From contig OX419760.1 of assembly GCA_948567375.1 (NCBI GenBank), forward strand, positions 10,602,001-10,666,000: a DNA stretch of 64,000 bases. Direction: 5' to 3'. The position numbers and the translations under genes are program-made. The notes under the pieces were generated by a model, which had not been told where the DNA came from, made no database searches, and saw only the letters and a program-made list of their open reading frames with translations. Shown in pieces: positions 23,127 through 34,559 of the stretch. Source of the stretch: Lunularia cruciata. Lineage: Eukaryota > Streptophyta > Marchantiopsida > Lunulariales > Lunulariaceae. Positions within the stretch are counted from its first letter, which is position 1, and each line of letters begins with the position of its first letter.

Positions 23127-25503
23127 TGCAATTCAGAGATTAGATGTGATTGCCAAAATCAAAGTCTTGAGCAGGCTTTGAATCACATTCCCGATATGGA
23201 ATTGAAACATTAGCTTTCCAAGTTTCATGACTGAGATCATTGAGAGTGAATGTCTCAATGGGCTCGAGTGAGAAGATAAGAGAGGAAATTTGGCTTGCTG
23301 GACAGAGTTGGATTGGAGGTTAGTACTTGGAGGAGAGGCAAGTGAAGATTAGAGAGCTACATTCTTGAGGAAAGGAGAGGTAGTTGAAGAAACCCAAGAG
23401 GTGAGAGATGCCTTTCCTTCAAAGTGCATGAAGTATGGTTATAAGGTCAAGAGCTATAAGGACCCTATGAGGAGAGGCATCATAGGAGCAATGATGGCTA
23501 TCTTGGAGCTGGAGCAAACCACTAATGTGATGAAACATCAAGCGGTGTTCTTCCATAAGATGTTTTCAAGGGAACCGTTCAATTGGGTGAAGTGTTTTCA
23601 TCAATGTACAAGAGAAATGGTGTGGAACTTGTGAGACAAGTTGCCTCCACACTACATTGTGCTGTTTGCAGCCCACTTCTACTTGGAACTGAATTTGCTA
23701 AATGTGGCGGAGAGACAAAAGATGGTGTCGTACTTCCACCCCAATTTGAGAAGAGATGATGATGCGCAGGAGCAGCAATACATCTTGCAGATAAGGAGCA
23801 GTGACATGTACAACATGCAGACTGGGCAGAGCATGCAGTTGAAGGTGAACACTCCAAAGTCAAAGAAGAGGAGTCGATAGGAAGGAGAAGAAGAAGTAAC
23901 GGCAACGAGACCTTGGAAGACTAGGAAGATGAACCCAAGGAAAGACTTGGTGGTAATCGCATTGTCAGGTGAAGAATCAAAAGGCAAAGCTGAGTACAAG
24001 TCAGAAGACTCAGAGAAGGAGGAAGAACTTGAACTCACGTTGCAGAGTGGTGAAGCAAAGCAGCGAGAGTGAAGATGGAGTAGAGATGCAATTGGTACCC
24101 AAGGAGGAAAAAGAAAAGCTGGAAATGGAGGAAGAATGTAACCCGAGACCCAAAGACAAAGTTCCAAAGGAGGAGAAGAGGGTGACCATTCAGAGAGGAG
24201 TCCATTCCTGAAGGAAAGCAAAGTATGAAGCGGGACCAAGTAGGAGAAGGGAAGTGGAGAGTGGGAGTTTGGGGAGCAAAGAATCCATTCCAATAAGGCG
24301 ATTGCGGCTAAGAAAGTGAGTTTCAAGTGAAGAAGAAGCAAAGAAGGAGAAAAGCCCCCATGTTGAGGTAAATCAGAGTGAAGGAGTAGAGTATCTATGT
24401 GAGGTTGTATGCTTGTTGTTAACAAAGTTGGAGCAGAAGAAGAAAGAGATGTAGTCGAAGTGTCCAGAAGGTAAGACTATGTTGCCAGTGTTAGCAAGAT
24501 TAGAGGAAGAGAACTCAGAGTTGAAGAAGAGTATAATCTAAGGTGAGAAGGAGAGGGAGGTACTACAAGTAGATGCAATAGTACAGAATCAAGTGATTGA
24601 AAACTTAAAGGAGGTGGGAAGTAGAGAGCAAGTAATAGAGTAGAATGTCATAGCAAGGGAAAGATAGATAGCGGAGTATGAAATCTTGAAATAGCAATTT
24701 GTTGATTCATGATTAGAAATTATCCATGCTATGGCACAAGTAGCAGAGAAGGAGCAAGAGCTTGATAGAGTGATGGAGAGTGCAAAAGAGAAGAAGCAAC
24801 TCTGGCAAAGAGAGTTGACAGTGAGATATAGAGAAGAAGAAAGATTAAGGGAGCTGCTTCGCAGTCTGGAGGAGAAGATTGTTCAAAAGGAGAAGGAGAA
24901 GGAGACTATGAAAGCCAAATTCAAGGCTGAACTGGCAAAGTATAGAGAAGATTGGCTGGCATATAGAGAACGTGAGAGCAGGATGAGACTCAAGCCATTG
25001 AAGGAGATTGTCACAAAGATGAATGTGATGTTGAGTACAGAAGCCAATGTAAGAATTGAAGAAACACGATTGCACAAGTTGAAGTTGTTGGTGCAGAAGA
25101 CAAGGAGGAGAAATGCAAAGGATAAAGATTTGAATGCCTTGCTGATTAGTCTCAGAACTCATGTAGATAGGAAGATATTAGAAGTAGAAGACAATATCAC
25201 AATAAAATTAGATTTAGTAAAGTTGGAGATAGATAAACTTTGGAAGGATGTAAGAGCAAAGCCCAAAGTAGATGACATAAGAGTACAGATATCTTTGGAG
25301 TTATCATTGGAGATATTAGAGAAGAGTGGTTTGTGAGATAAAGAGTCAGAAAGGTCACCTATGATGGGAATTGTAGATCAAGAAGAAGAAGTGTTAGAAT
25401 TGGTAGAAGAATTAGTAGTTGTGAAACTCAAGGATAGAGTAGTGTGTGAAGTTACTTTGGGGTTAAAAGCCGAGGAAGCGGTAGACATTGGATTGGAGTA
25501 GTA
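23127..25503 (+). pseudogene. N2 long ORF, decayed
   Basis: Counterpart of the N1 ORF, with many stops and shifts. The conserved globular part includes a WTELDWRLVLG-type word at about 23,306, VKSYKDPMRRGIIGAMMA near 23,449, VFFHKMF near 23,548, NWVKCFHQCTREMV near 23,583 and FAAHFYLELNLL near 23,668. After an acidic Lys/Glu-rich linker comes a coiled coil (open stretch 24,731-25,336, 201 codons) rich in E, K, L and R heptads, with LWQRELTVRYREEERLRELL and LHKLKLLVQKTRRRNAKD. The C-terminus ends with EEAVDIGLE, matching NDEVDIGSG in N1. I do not recognise the family. The general look, a gag-like plant transposon protein with a coiled coil, is only an analogy. Confidence 0.7.
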
Positions 25504-25513
25504 ATAGTTTTGA

Positions 25514-26050
25514 GATTTGAAGAGGTAGATATGAAGAGGTGCGTTGTCATTTTGAATGTAAGGTAGGAAAAGTTGTTATAGAACGGTATAGTTATTAGCA
25601 ACTGTCTATTGTTTGACTATTTAAAGGTGGCATTCATAGTCATATGTTATTCAATACTCATAATTTCTGAAAATAGATAAAGAAAAGTGCTTTGAAGCAG
25701 TGTTCATTGCTTGAGCTTAATTCTGAGTATCAACATTGAGTGTGTTTTTGTGAGAGTGTGGAGAATTTTGATTGTGAGTGTGTGAAGATTTGAAGAGGCA
25801 AATATAAAGAGGTGCATTATCATTTCAAAGCTGCAAGTAGGAAAATTTGTTGTAGAATAGTATAGTTATTAGCAACTGTGGATTGTTTCACTATTTAAAG
25901 GTGGGATTTGTAGTCATATGTTGTTCAATACTCATAATTTCTGAAAATAGATAAAGCAGAGTGTTGTGAATTAGTGCTCATCACTTGAGCTTAATTCCAA
26001 GTATCAACAAGTGTGTATTTGTGAGTGTGTGGAGAATTTTGAAGTGCAAG
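25514..26050 (+). repeat. 273-bp tandem duplication in the N2 3' region
   Basis: GATTTGAAGAGG begins both units (25,514 and 25,787), and both contain ACTATTTAAAGGTGG, TAGTCATATGTT and TTTCTGAAAATAGATAAAG. N1 has the segment once (about 44,925-45,190). Each unit therefore carries one copy of the TATTTAAA TATA-like word. Confidence 0.85.
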
Positions 26051-26395
26051 TCAATGTGTTTGTTGGATGTTGGATTTTGTAGCCTTGATTTTCATTTTTG
26101 TGTTTGATATTGAATGAAGTGCAATCTGAGCAATGCCTTGATAGATCTGAGAAGAATTGTAGTATTGGTAGCATTCTGCATTTGTGAGTGTAGCATAGTG
26201 TTGATATGAAGCAATTTTGATTGAGGAAGTTGTGCCTTCAGTGAAGGGGTAGAACACAATTCTGAGGCAAAGTCGTTTTGCAATGAAGTGCCATTTTCAA
26301 GAGAGACTGAATCATCACAATCAAGATTGTTTGGAAAGATTTGATGGAGTTGTGATTATGTGTTACAAATTTTTGTGACAAGACTATGAGTCAAT

Positions 26396-26442
26396 GCTTG
26401 TTACTCTCTTCTGGGTGTAGTTTCTACCTGAGAGATTAAAGA
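26396..26442 (+). repeat. Conserved stem-loop block of N2
   Basis: 47 nt identical to 45,536-45,582 in N1, although the flanks differ at many positions. It can fold: CTCTC pairs with GAGAG, and the inner GGTGTAG pairs with CTACC around a TTT loop. It lies 125 nt from the element's 3' end. Confidence 0.8.
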
Positions 26443-26567
26443 CAAAATCAAGAAGGACTACATTGTGATATTTGACTTTGTATTTAACCAATTCTGACTA
26501 GTATCTTTGCAAGAACAAACTTTACTTACTTGATTACCGCAAAAGTGATATTTACTGGGTTGTCACA

Positions 26568-27832
26568 AAACCTGATTGGTTCTATGTCATCCTTGATGCC
26601 TTGTCACAATGACCTAATTTGAAGTCTTGGTGGCAATTACGACAATGTTAGTTCACTCCAAAGTTCAGACCCAGTTTAGGACAACTCTACAACAAGATCC
26701 ATTCTTTCATATAGTACAAGGTTGTCTTGCCATATGTGATAAGGAGAACAACACCTTCTCCTTCAAGGAAAGCCTTCTATTCCATGATGACCAAATCTAT
26801 GTTCCAGCCAAAGGTGATCTCTGACTTATGCACCTTGAAGAAGCTCATGATTTACCAATTGCTGGTCACATGGGTGTAGACAAGACCTTGGGCAGCCTCC
26901 AATGCCAATGGTGGTGTGCCCAACATGGCACAAGATGTTTGGTAGTTTTTCTGATCATGTGAGAGATGCAAATGCAACAAGGCCAGTAACTTGAAATCAA
27001 GTGGACTCCTTCAACCACTCCCCATTCCATCTACTCATTAGGAACATATGAGCTTGGATCTCATCACCTCCTTGCCCGAGACAAAGCAAGGTCACATAGC
27101 AATATGGTGTTTATGGATAAGCTTAGTAAGCAAATCCATTTGGCACCAACAGTTGATATTGTGGATGCTCCAACCTTGGTGTAGATCTACTTCAACAATG
27201 TATTCAAGCATCATGGGATGCCATGTGTATTCATCTCCAATAGAGATCCTCACTTCACTGGAAAGTTTTGGCAAGCACTCTTTTAGATACTCAGCACCAA
27301 GCTTACTTTATCCATGGCCTATCACCCTCAAATTGATGGACAAACCAAACGTGCAAATTTCTCCTTGGAGGATATACTTGATGCCTTCATCAATGTTCAC
27401 CATACCAATTGGGATGAATGTCTTGCAGTTGTGGAGTTTGCATACAATAATTTTAAACATGCAAGTATCAGATTCTCTTCTTTCTTCCTCAATTTTGGCC
27501 AAGATCCACTTATCCCAGATTCCCTCCTTGCTATCCCTCCATCTCATGTCCCTCATACTTCAACCTTCTTGACCACCATATCCCAATCCCTCCAACAAGC
27601 CAAACCTTACCTCCTTGTCACCCAAAATCATCAAAAACAATATGTAGATCACCATTGTCGTGATCTCACCTTTCAAGTTGGTGATAAAGTCATGCTCTCA
27701 TCTAGTAACCTACCTCTTCCACTTGATACCCAAGTACGTAAACTTACTCCTAATTAGATAGGACCCTTTGAGATCACACAAAGCATTTCTCTAGTTGTTT
27801 ATCAACTTGCCTTGCCTTGTCATGTAGTGATT
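26568..27832 (+). pseudogene. Gypsy-2 RNase H end and integrase
   Basis: After N2 the host frame resumes with DWFYVILDALSQ, the usual RNase H terminus. The integrase zinc-binding start reads AHDLPIAGHMGVDKT near 26,845. The catalytic core has S-L-D-L-I-T-S-L-P near 27,050, NRDPHFTGKFWQ near 27,240 and YHPQIDGQTKRANFSLEDI near 27,317, giving the D, D and E positions. The C-terminal GDKVMLSS word is near 27,682. Open segments exist at 27,048-27,572 and 27,314-27,757 in different frames, so the gene is shifted and carries stops. The integrase would join element DNA to host DNA with a 5-bp stagger. Cut by Z2 at about 27,832. Confidence 0.85.
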
Positions 27833-30022
27833 TGCGTAGCCCTTGAAAGAGTAAACTGATATGGTTTATCTTTGTAAAGATGGAGTAGGTTGTATTATGG
27901 ATCCCACGGTTGAGCTATTGCCATGTGAGCAATCTGTGTACATGTACACAATTGGCCACTTGGATTATGGTCTTGTCTTCTTTGTGGGTTCTTATGTATA
28001 TAGATGGTAGAGAGTTGGGTGGAAGGTGTTTTTAGTTGGAGGAGTCTTGAGCGGGAGGAGGACATTGAGAGTGAGAGTTGTAACAAAGCATGGAGGTCGG
28101 GCATTAGAGAGCAATTGATTAGGAGATGTCTCATGCTCCTGATCTGCCATTCCCAAATCCTTTCTCATCAGGCTTTAGATTATACACCGTGATGGCTTAT
28201 GGAATTGGATGGTGGCACGTTTTGGAGCGGTATTCATTGAATCAATGATAGAAAATCTAGATCCTATTATCCTTCTAGTGCTTACTTACAAGCAAGTATG
28301 GGACTTGATAATTTATGTGCTCTTGTAGTTAGAGAATTATTTAATTTTGCTCATGAGCTTCAAGATGGAGTTGTGGGGTCCACTTGTCAAAAAGTGAAGA
28401 GGCTAAATGACAAAATTGCAAGAGATTGGGTTCCAAGGAGAAAGTATGGAGTTTTTTTGGCCATAGAGGAAGTTCAGGGAGGGTATTCAAGAAGAGAAGA
28501 CCAGACTTGGAGAAAAGATCTGACACACTATAATTTGAAGACTAGAATTGAATGATTTGAGTCAATTCTCTAGGAGATATGATAGATTGAGTCAAGGCCA
28601 CAAAATAGGTTATTCAAAGAGCTTCATGAGACATTTTCATGATCTGTCAATTGGGTTTGTGATTTGACAAAGTGCTTGTAATGAGGAGCTCAAGAAATTT
28701 TAGATTTTGATCACTCTCAAATCAAATCTGACCAATTGAAGTTGGAGCCTTGGAAAGTGGGAGTTGGATGTTACATTCTGATCAGGTTTGAAGATTTGGT
28801 CACTCCTAAAGTTCTGGTCCAAATCACCTTGTGAAAATTTTCAATATTGTTGGTGGCTAGGGTTTGTAATTTTTTGTAGAGGTTTCATGTGAATTCCTCT
28901 AATAAACAATTCAAGGACTTGGATCAAATATACTTGGGTCTTTAGAGCTTGTAGGTTAGCCCAACTCAAGAATTGATCCATATTTAAGGTTTCGGATTGG
29001 ATTAGGGTACTAAAATTTATAGAGGATTAGACAAAGGCACAATAAGATACTATGAAAAATATAGTTGAATTTGGATCCATGGAGAGAGAGTTGATGCAAC
29101 AAACTCTATTGAAAATATTGTTGTAAGCTCGGGAGAGCATTTCTATCTTTTATCATGATTGAGTGTTTATTCTCCTATTTGTGTGTCTATGACTAAGGAT
29201 TTTAGGTCACTGGAGTTCTAATGAGGATTAGGTGCACCTCTGATCCAGAAATCTAAGGAAAATTATCCAGAACCAAGAGCAAACTCTAACTTAAGGATTT
29301 CAAAATTAGGGTAAAAATTACAAAAACTGGCCAAGTTTGCCAAGTTTTAGAGCTTGTCAAGGGAGTTGTAGTGATCAAATTGTAGCTTATTTTATATCAT
29401 TGGAAATTTTATCTCACAAGCTTTTCAGTGAATATTAGAAAATTGTAATAAAAGTTACATAAAGGAAGTTATGTCTATCTAAGTTACATATGATTTTCTT
29501 CATCAATAAGACATAGGATCACTCCACTTGGAGTACAAATTGGGTGAAAGCTGAAAAACATATTGGAGGAAGCTTGGAGTATAGGTTGAAACTGACTTGA
29601 TGATAGAGCAAGAGGGCTCTGAGCTCAATTTTGATAAAAGGCACCAAGAGTTGCTGGTGGATTCTTGTGATTGGATCCTGTCCGGCTTGCATGCCTGTTT
29701 GTACGCCCAATTGGTTAAGATTGGTGTGTGGGCGTTATGCTTAGGTTTTTCCTTCTAGAAGTGTTGTGTATTTCTCCTTGGTAATGTTAGAAGTGATGAC
29801 TAGCAGACCAGGAGTGCGGGTTATGATGATAGGTTAGGTTGCCCATTACCACTCTACTTGATAGCAAGAATACCAAAACCTAGAGTGAAGGGTTCTACTA
29901 GTTGAAATCTATGTATGCTCAAACTAGTAAGGATAGGTTTCCCTCCGAACTCTGATCTTTAGGCTCCACAGCTAGGCACCTTGTGTTTTCCTAGAGGGAG
30001 AAAAGCAAAGTATAACATTACA
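27833..30022 (-). mobile_element. Z2: inverted copy of the Z repeat in Gypsy-2
   Basis: About 2.2 kb whose reverse complement matches Z1, from TGTAATGTTATACTT at the right edge to the left edge near 27,833. It sits between integrase and chromodomain of Gypsy-2: host coding ends near V-V-I on the left and resumes with HLIFHISKLKLF on the right. Shorter than Z1, mainly through lacking the internal 156-bp duplication and its surroundings. No open reading frame of note. Target duplication not clear. Confidence 0.65.
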
Positions 30023-30326
30023 TCCACCTTATTTTCCATATTTCCAAGTTGAAACTCTTTGTTCATAATCCATCTTCTTTTTCCTTTTGTGTCCAACCTC
30101 CTCCTCCTCCCATCCCTATCAACAATCATGAGGAATATGAAGTTGATTGTATCCTTGCATGTCGTCACCTTCAACACGACCGTCGACAACATACAAAGTA
30201 TAAGGTATCCCTATCATGATACCACATGGAAACCACTTTCTCATCTCCAAAATGCACAAACGGCCATCCAAGAGTTTGAAGCATCCATGGCGACCAAGAC
30301 GTCACCAACTAGCGGTGGGGGAAATA
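30023..30326 (+). pseudogene. Gypsy-2 integrase tail and chromodomain, then polypurine tract
   Basis: The sequence resumes with FHISKLKLFVHNPSSF, then a proline run, then EEYEVDCILACRHL, then a one-base shift, then DTTWKPLSHLQNAQTAIQEF. The E-Y-E-V start and the W-x-P-x-x-x-L-x-N end are the chromodomain pattern of plant chromoviruses, which targets integration to modified chromatin. The polypurine tract GGTGGGGGAAA ends at about 30,324. Confidence 0.8.
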
Positions 30327-30744
30327 TGTAACAATATGGAGTTTAGCAATGAAGTTAGTTATGGCTAACAAAGTAGCAAATAAGCCAAATTAGCTTTGAA
30401 TATTTCAAAAGTATCTAGTTTCTTGGGAAGCTTCTTGGGAAGCTTCATGACTAGCTTAGCTTGCACCCCAAGTAAGTAGCTTTAGAAGCTTCTAACTAGT
30501 TTAGCTTGTAAGCCAAGCAAGCGGCTTCTAGAAGGAAGCTTCTTGAGAATCTTCTTGGTTAACTTGGCTTCCATTCCAAGAAACAGCCTCAAGGAAGCTT
30601 CATGAGAGGCTTCTCAAGAGCCTTGTATGCTCCCCATAAATATGAGAACCAAAGCTCATGTTAGGCATTTGGAGTTTACCCACATTCAAGTGTCCCAATG
30701 TGAGCTTCCATTCTACTATTTCTCTCCTTGGTATTGGTCTTTTA
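30327..30744 (+). repeat. Gypsy-2 3' LTR
   Basis: Starts TGTAACAATATGG and runs to about TCTTTTAA, matching 13,233-13,633 closely. Carries the same CATAAATATGAGAACC candidate TATA region near 30,637. Confidence 0.85.
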
Positions 30745-32740
30745 AACCTATTGTACCAAAGTAACGCATGGGACCTTTGGAGGTCCATAAATTTTATCCA
30801 TGTCCTACAACAATGGTGCTAACACACCAAGTGCACTCTCAATCGAATCAACTCTTGTATCAAACTCTAATTCATATTCAATTTCCTCCCTCACTAGGAC
30901 CTAAGATACAAGTTGATACTAAGTGCCATTCCAAATAAACCAACTATGTACTATAGCGCTATCTCCTCTAGAATCTCCAAAAAACTCTATCATAACAAAG
31001 TAATTGTGAATTGAAAATTGCAACTGTAACCTCTGCTTGTACCTCACCAAGAATCAACATCAAGTGCCAACACCACCAAGAGCCAATGTACCAACCAAAA
31101 ATCACACACTAATGTAGCTCTAACTATAATAACTACACTAAGGTAACTGGTGACTTGTAACTTACCATCACAACACCCACTCTCACTATTTGCAGGTTAT
31201 CACTTCTTGTCTCATCAGAGAGAAACACAAGTAGTCTGATTGGTCATCACTCTAGTCTCACTATTGAGAGCACTCCAGAGCACCAATGCTCTAAAGAAAA
31301 GGTACCTCACACAAACATGGTGCACAAACAAGAAGTAGAGAACGAGGGAGTCCAATCACAAGAAATCTAGACAAAACACTTTATCTCATAAATCGACACA
31401 AGTCGGGCTCTTCCACCATTTAGCATTTGACTTAATAGAAGTTGTTTATTTTCTAAGCTACCAAGATCACCAAAATGGTATCAAACTATTTCTCATAGCC
31501 AAAATTACATGTGTATATATATCAATGGAACAATCACTAGGACAACAAGTGAAGGTAGACCAATTAGCTAGAGCATCAATCTAACAATCAAATATTTAGG
31601 TTTCAAACCTAATTGCGCATAATCTAGCAAGATGGGCAGATTTTGCAAAATTATGACCAAAAACTACTCTAAACTAGTTAGCCTCATGCTAGCAAGCTAG
31701 CCTTCATAGCCCATAGCCCTATGCCTTGAAGCCTCTAAATGCCAAATGAGGACTTTCTTCTTGCCACTTCAAACCCTCTCTAAATTTGGCAAACCTCCTC
31801 CATATGTGGCCAAGCTCCTCCAACTTGAACCAAAATTTGACATAAATCTAACATAAATCCCTAGAGTTGGCTGACCACCAAATCCTCTGCTAAATCTCTA
31901 CTTGAGCCAAATTGAAAAGATAGGGATCTTCAAATCTCTAATTTGTGGGAATGGGTTCCCAACTCCACCTTCAATTTTTCCTTTGAGCTCAATTTGCACC
32001 AAATTGATCATGCTTGAGCTCCAAACAAACACCATTGTTTGAAATTGATTCTCTTCCCAACAAAATTTGGCCATCGCTTCTGCACACCGTCTGCCTTACT
32101 ATACATCTACATCAATTCAAAAGAGCTTTTATACATGATCACTCTTAGGGAAAATCTGAATCATGATCAAGCTACCAACGATCAGCAAGGCTTGGAGATA
32201 CCACCAACCTCAATTCCTACACCCAATTTCCCCCTTATCTCACTTCTCTAATGTAATCAATTTGTTCTCAACTCAAATCCCACTTAATCATATCAATACT
32301 TGATCTATCACTCAATAATTTACCAACAATTGGGCACTAATTATAGTCAAGCCACACCCACTCTAGCTAAGAGACTCCAAGTGATGCTCACCGGCCTCTG
32401 TCCACCATAACCAAGAACTTGAAGACTCAACATCAAAGAAGTGAGCTCTTTGGAGCTGCACTTCAAAAGTATACCCTTTGATCTTGACTAGGTCTCCAAC
32501 CCTAACGGTCCCATTGATGGTACACCTAATGTTGTGAATGGTGCAAGTGGCGGTGGGCTCTACCAAGAAATCAATACCCCAAACATGAAATCTGATTGTC
32601 GACAAGTAGCCTATGAGTAACTACCAAAATACCTCTGACTACCAATAGTACTACTCTAGATTTTAAGCAATCTAGGTGCAACATTACAAATGGCATGATA
32701 GTGCAAAGATGATCCCAAACCAATCACCTTTGGTGACCTC
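30745..32740 (+). mobile_element. Non-coding leader or LTR remnant upstream of Gypsy-3 gag
   Basis: About 2 kb without coding potential. Between 31,146 and 31,350 several words match Z1 in order (TAACTTACCATCACAAC, GGTTATCACTTC, GAGAGAAACACAA, CCAATCACAAGAA), so this is probably a diverged Z-type long LTR belonging to Gypsy-3. A minus-strand ORF of 80 codons (32,363-32,605) has no recognisable domain. I could not identify a primer site or exact ends. Confidence 0.4.
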
Positions 32741-32751
32741 TAACTTTTCTA

Positions 32752-33720
32752 ACATGATGTCATCCTCTTCATCTTCCTCCAAACATGAGCAAGATAGACA
32801 AGAGAAAAGTGGGCTGTTGGCCAATCTAAAGTAGTCTACCATAAAAAGAACGCTACTTAGCTAAGATCCAAGTTAGAAGAACTAATCAATGAGCTTGCTA
32901 ACTTTAAAGAGAAAATTGTTGGAGCTAGAGATAGGAGGAAGTTCCTTCCTACACTTGGCCTAATGTATGGTGTACCACTTGCACAAAGCCAAGACATGCT
33001 AACATTGAGTGTTTCTTTAATTGCATCTCTTCCTTGGTACATCAGATGGAGTGGCTCTAGGAGTGGAAGAAGTTAGAGAATTACATAAAGGAAGATGATC
33101 ATGTGTTTGCAACACAAGATGTACCTCCTATGCTACCCCAATTTCCCTTGGCAGCTATGTCACAATACAATCCCATTGGGTATGTTGCTAATGAACCTCA
33201 ACAAAAAGTATTCCATCCTAAGTAGACTACCCAAGCACATGTGTGTTACAATTGTGGAGCAGTGCACCATTGGCCATCAAGTTGTCCAGAACCACAACAA
33301 TCACCTCCTTACAACTTGTTGTGTGGAAACTATAAGGCACCATGCCATATTAGGACAACTTGCTCATACCCACCTATGCCTCAACTCTTGGTGAGGTTTG
33401 TACCTTACACACTTCTGCCCAAGAGGGATGCGACTATTAACTTCTTGAACATGGAAGAATTAACACTAGAAGATGTTGTGTTCACAAATGATGAAAGATG
33501 GCTTGAGTTGGAGGTGAATCAAGTCACAACACGCTCAACCAAACGCCAAGGGAATAACACTTCCTCTTCTAATGCCTTGGTACTATCAAGATACATGAAA
33601 GCTAAGATGTATGGCTGCCTCAAAAAGATGGTATCTAATAAGGAGGTGAAGTTGCTAACTATGATGAAAGAAGAAGGGAGGTCAAATGGCCTATTGCCCA
33701 TGGTGCAACTAAAATTACAA
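32752..33720 (+). pseudogene. Gypsy-3 gag C-terminus with zinc knuckles
   Basis: Begins near a Ser-rich start (ATG at about 32,754). One CCHC knuckle, CTTCTKPRHANIEC, lies at 32,972-33,013. A second, CYNCGAVHHWPSSC, is at 33,241-33,282 in the same open stretch (33,241-33,723). A third follows directly, CGNYKAPCHIRTTC, with Tyr in place of the second Cys. Three knuckles are more than the usual one or two. Knuckles bind element RNA. Stops separate the segments. Confidence 0.7.
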
Positions 33721-34097
33721 TAGACAATGGCTTGGAAAGAGGCAGTCTCTACTGGTCAGACCTCCAATTGGCCTTGATATTCCATGGATATTTGGAAGGA
33801 AGTTCAAGACTTGCTAGAGGAGGAGTTGTGGAAGATTGAACTAAAGCACAAATAAGCAAATGCAAAGCCCTCACAGACCATTGCACCTGTGCCAATTTTT
33901 GGAACCAACACCAATGAGATCATAAAGCCATCACTACCTACGGAACAGTCATGGCCAAGCAATAGTAAGAATGAGCAATTGTCACCAGAAGTTGTAGTGT
34001 TGGAAGGCCTAATCCCAACATGATGGGACAGAGTATGACAATTTAGAGAAGTGGATTCGAGAAGAAACAATGGAGGAAAGCTAACTCTCTTCTTAGA

Positions 34098-34553
34098 GTG
34101 TTCCCATTTGATATAATAGTGAATGTAGGAGCTTCCAAGGTGGATATTACATTCAAGCAGCTATGGGCAAACAACAAGCTCTATAAGAAACAATTAACCC
34201 TTGCCCTCCATTTCATACTGAAGAAGAATCAAACCAACCTATCGGCAATCTACAAAATCAAACTAGAATATCTAGGATCCTCAAAAGTGGAGTTAGAGAT
34301 AAATGAATGTATGATCTACTCTATTCTTATCAACTTGGGCTCAATAGTTAATGGCATGACAGAAGAAACAACCCTTAAGTTGTGCTATACCAAGTCTAAG
34401 CCCTATATACTTTGGTTAGCAGATCAAAGTAGGCAGCAATCACTAGGGATGTTATTGAAGGTGCTCACCATCATTGGTGGTGTGACCTTTGACATGGATT
34501 ATATTATTTTATGCTCCATAACTAAGACTGGTTATCCAATGTCAATAAGATGA
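34098..34553 (+). pseudogene. Gypsy-3 protease region
   Basis: An open stretch of 151 codons. The word ILINLGSIVNGMTEET occupies the retropepsin active-site position; the expected D-S-G has become N-L-G, so it would be inactive. The C-terminal half contains IGGVTFDMDYIIL. Assignment rests on position between gag and RT and on this one motif. Confidence 0.55.
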
Positions 34554-34559
34554 CCCTAG

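Larger units (their letters stand above)
22515..26567 (+). mobile_element. N2: LTR-lacking mobile element with 5-bp target duplication
   Basis: 4,053 bp starting TATGGTACCCACATTTTTG and ending GGGTTGTCACA, flanked on both sides by aaacc (22,510-22,514 and 26,568-26,572). The host RNase H reading frame ends at K-Y-K-P on the left and continues D-W-F-Y-V on the right, so the insertion point is exact. It is homologous to N1 (42,014-45,707) in the ORF and over the whole 3' 1 kb. No RT, integrase or transposase motif is visible, and the first kilobase does not resemble the last, so there is no LTR pair. Ends of the TG...CA type plus a 5-bp duplication match retroviral-type integrase products. The strand follows its ORF. 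Confidence 0.85.
13233..30744 (+). mobile_element. Gypsy-2: chromovirus-type Ty3/gypsy retrotransposon with four insertions
   Basis: Two LTRs (13,233-13,633 and 30,327-30,744) bound, in order, primer site, gag, zinc knuckle, protease, RT, RNase H, integrase and chromodomain remnants, all on the plus strand. Four other elements are nested in it: a purine-rich LTR-like block (about 13,860-16,480), Z1 (about 18,870-21,809), N2 (22,515-26,567) and Z2 (about 27,833-30,022). Subtracting them leaves about 5.7 kb, a normal length for this superfamily, which supports the interpretation. Every coding part carries stops or frameshifts. Confidence 0.85.

Noticed and set aside
23679-24425. Minus-strand ORF of 248 codons, hydrophobic and Leu/Ser-rich
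   Set aside because: It lies opposite the Lys/Glu-rich linker of the N2 ORF, which shows homology to N1 on the plus strand; the minus frame is a shadow of that coding sequence.
27833-30027. A 5-bp target duplication for Z2
   Set aside because: Left tgatt and right tccac match at too few positions to claim.
32363-32605. 80-codon minus-strand ORF as a host gene exon
   Set aside because: No motif, no splice context, and it lies in non-coding retroelement leader sequence.
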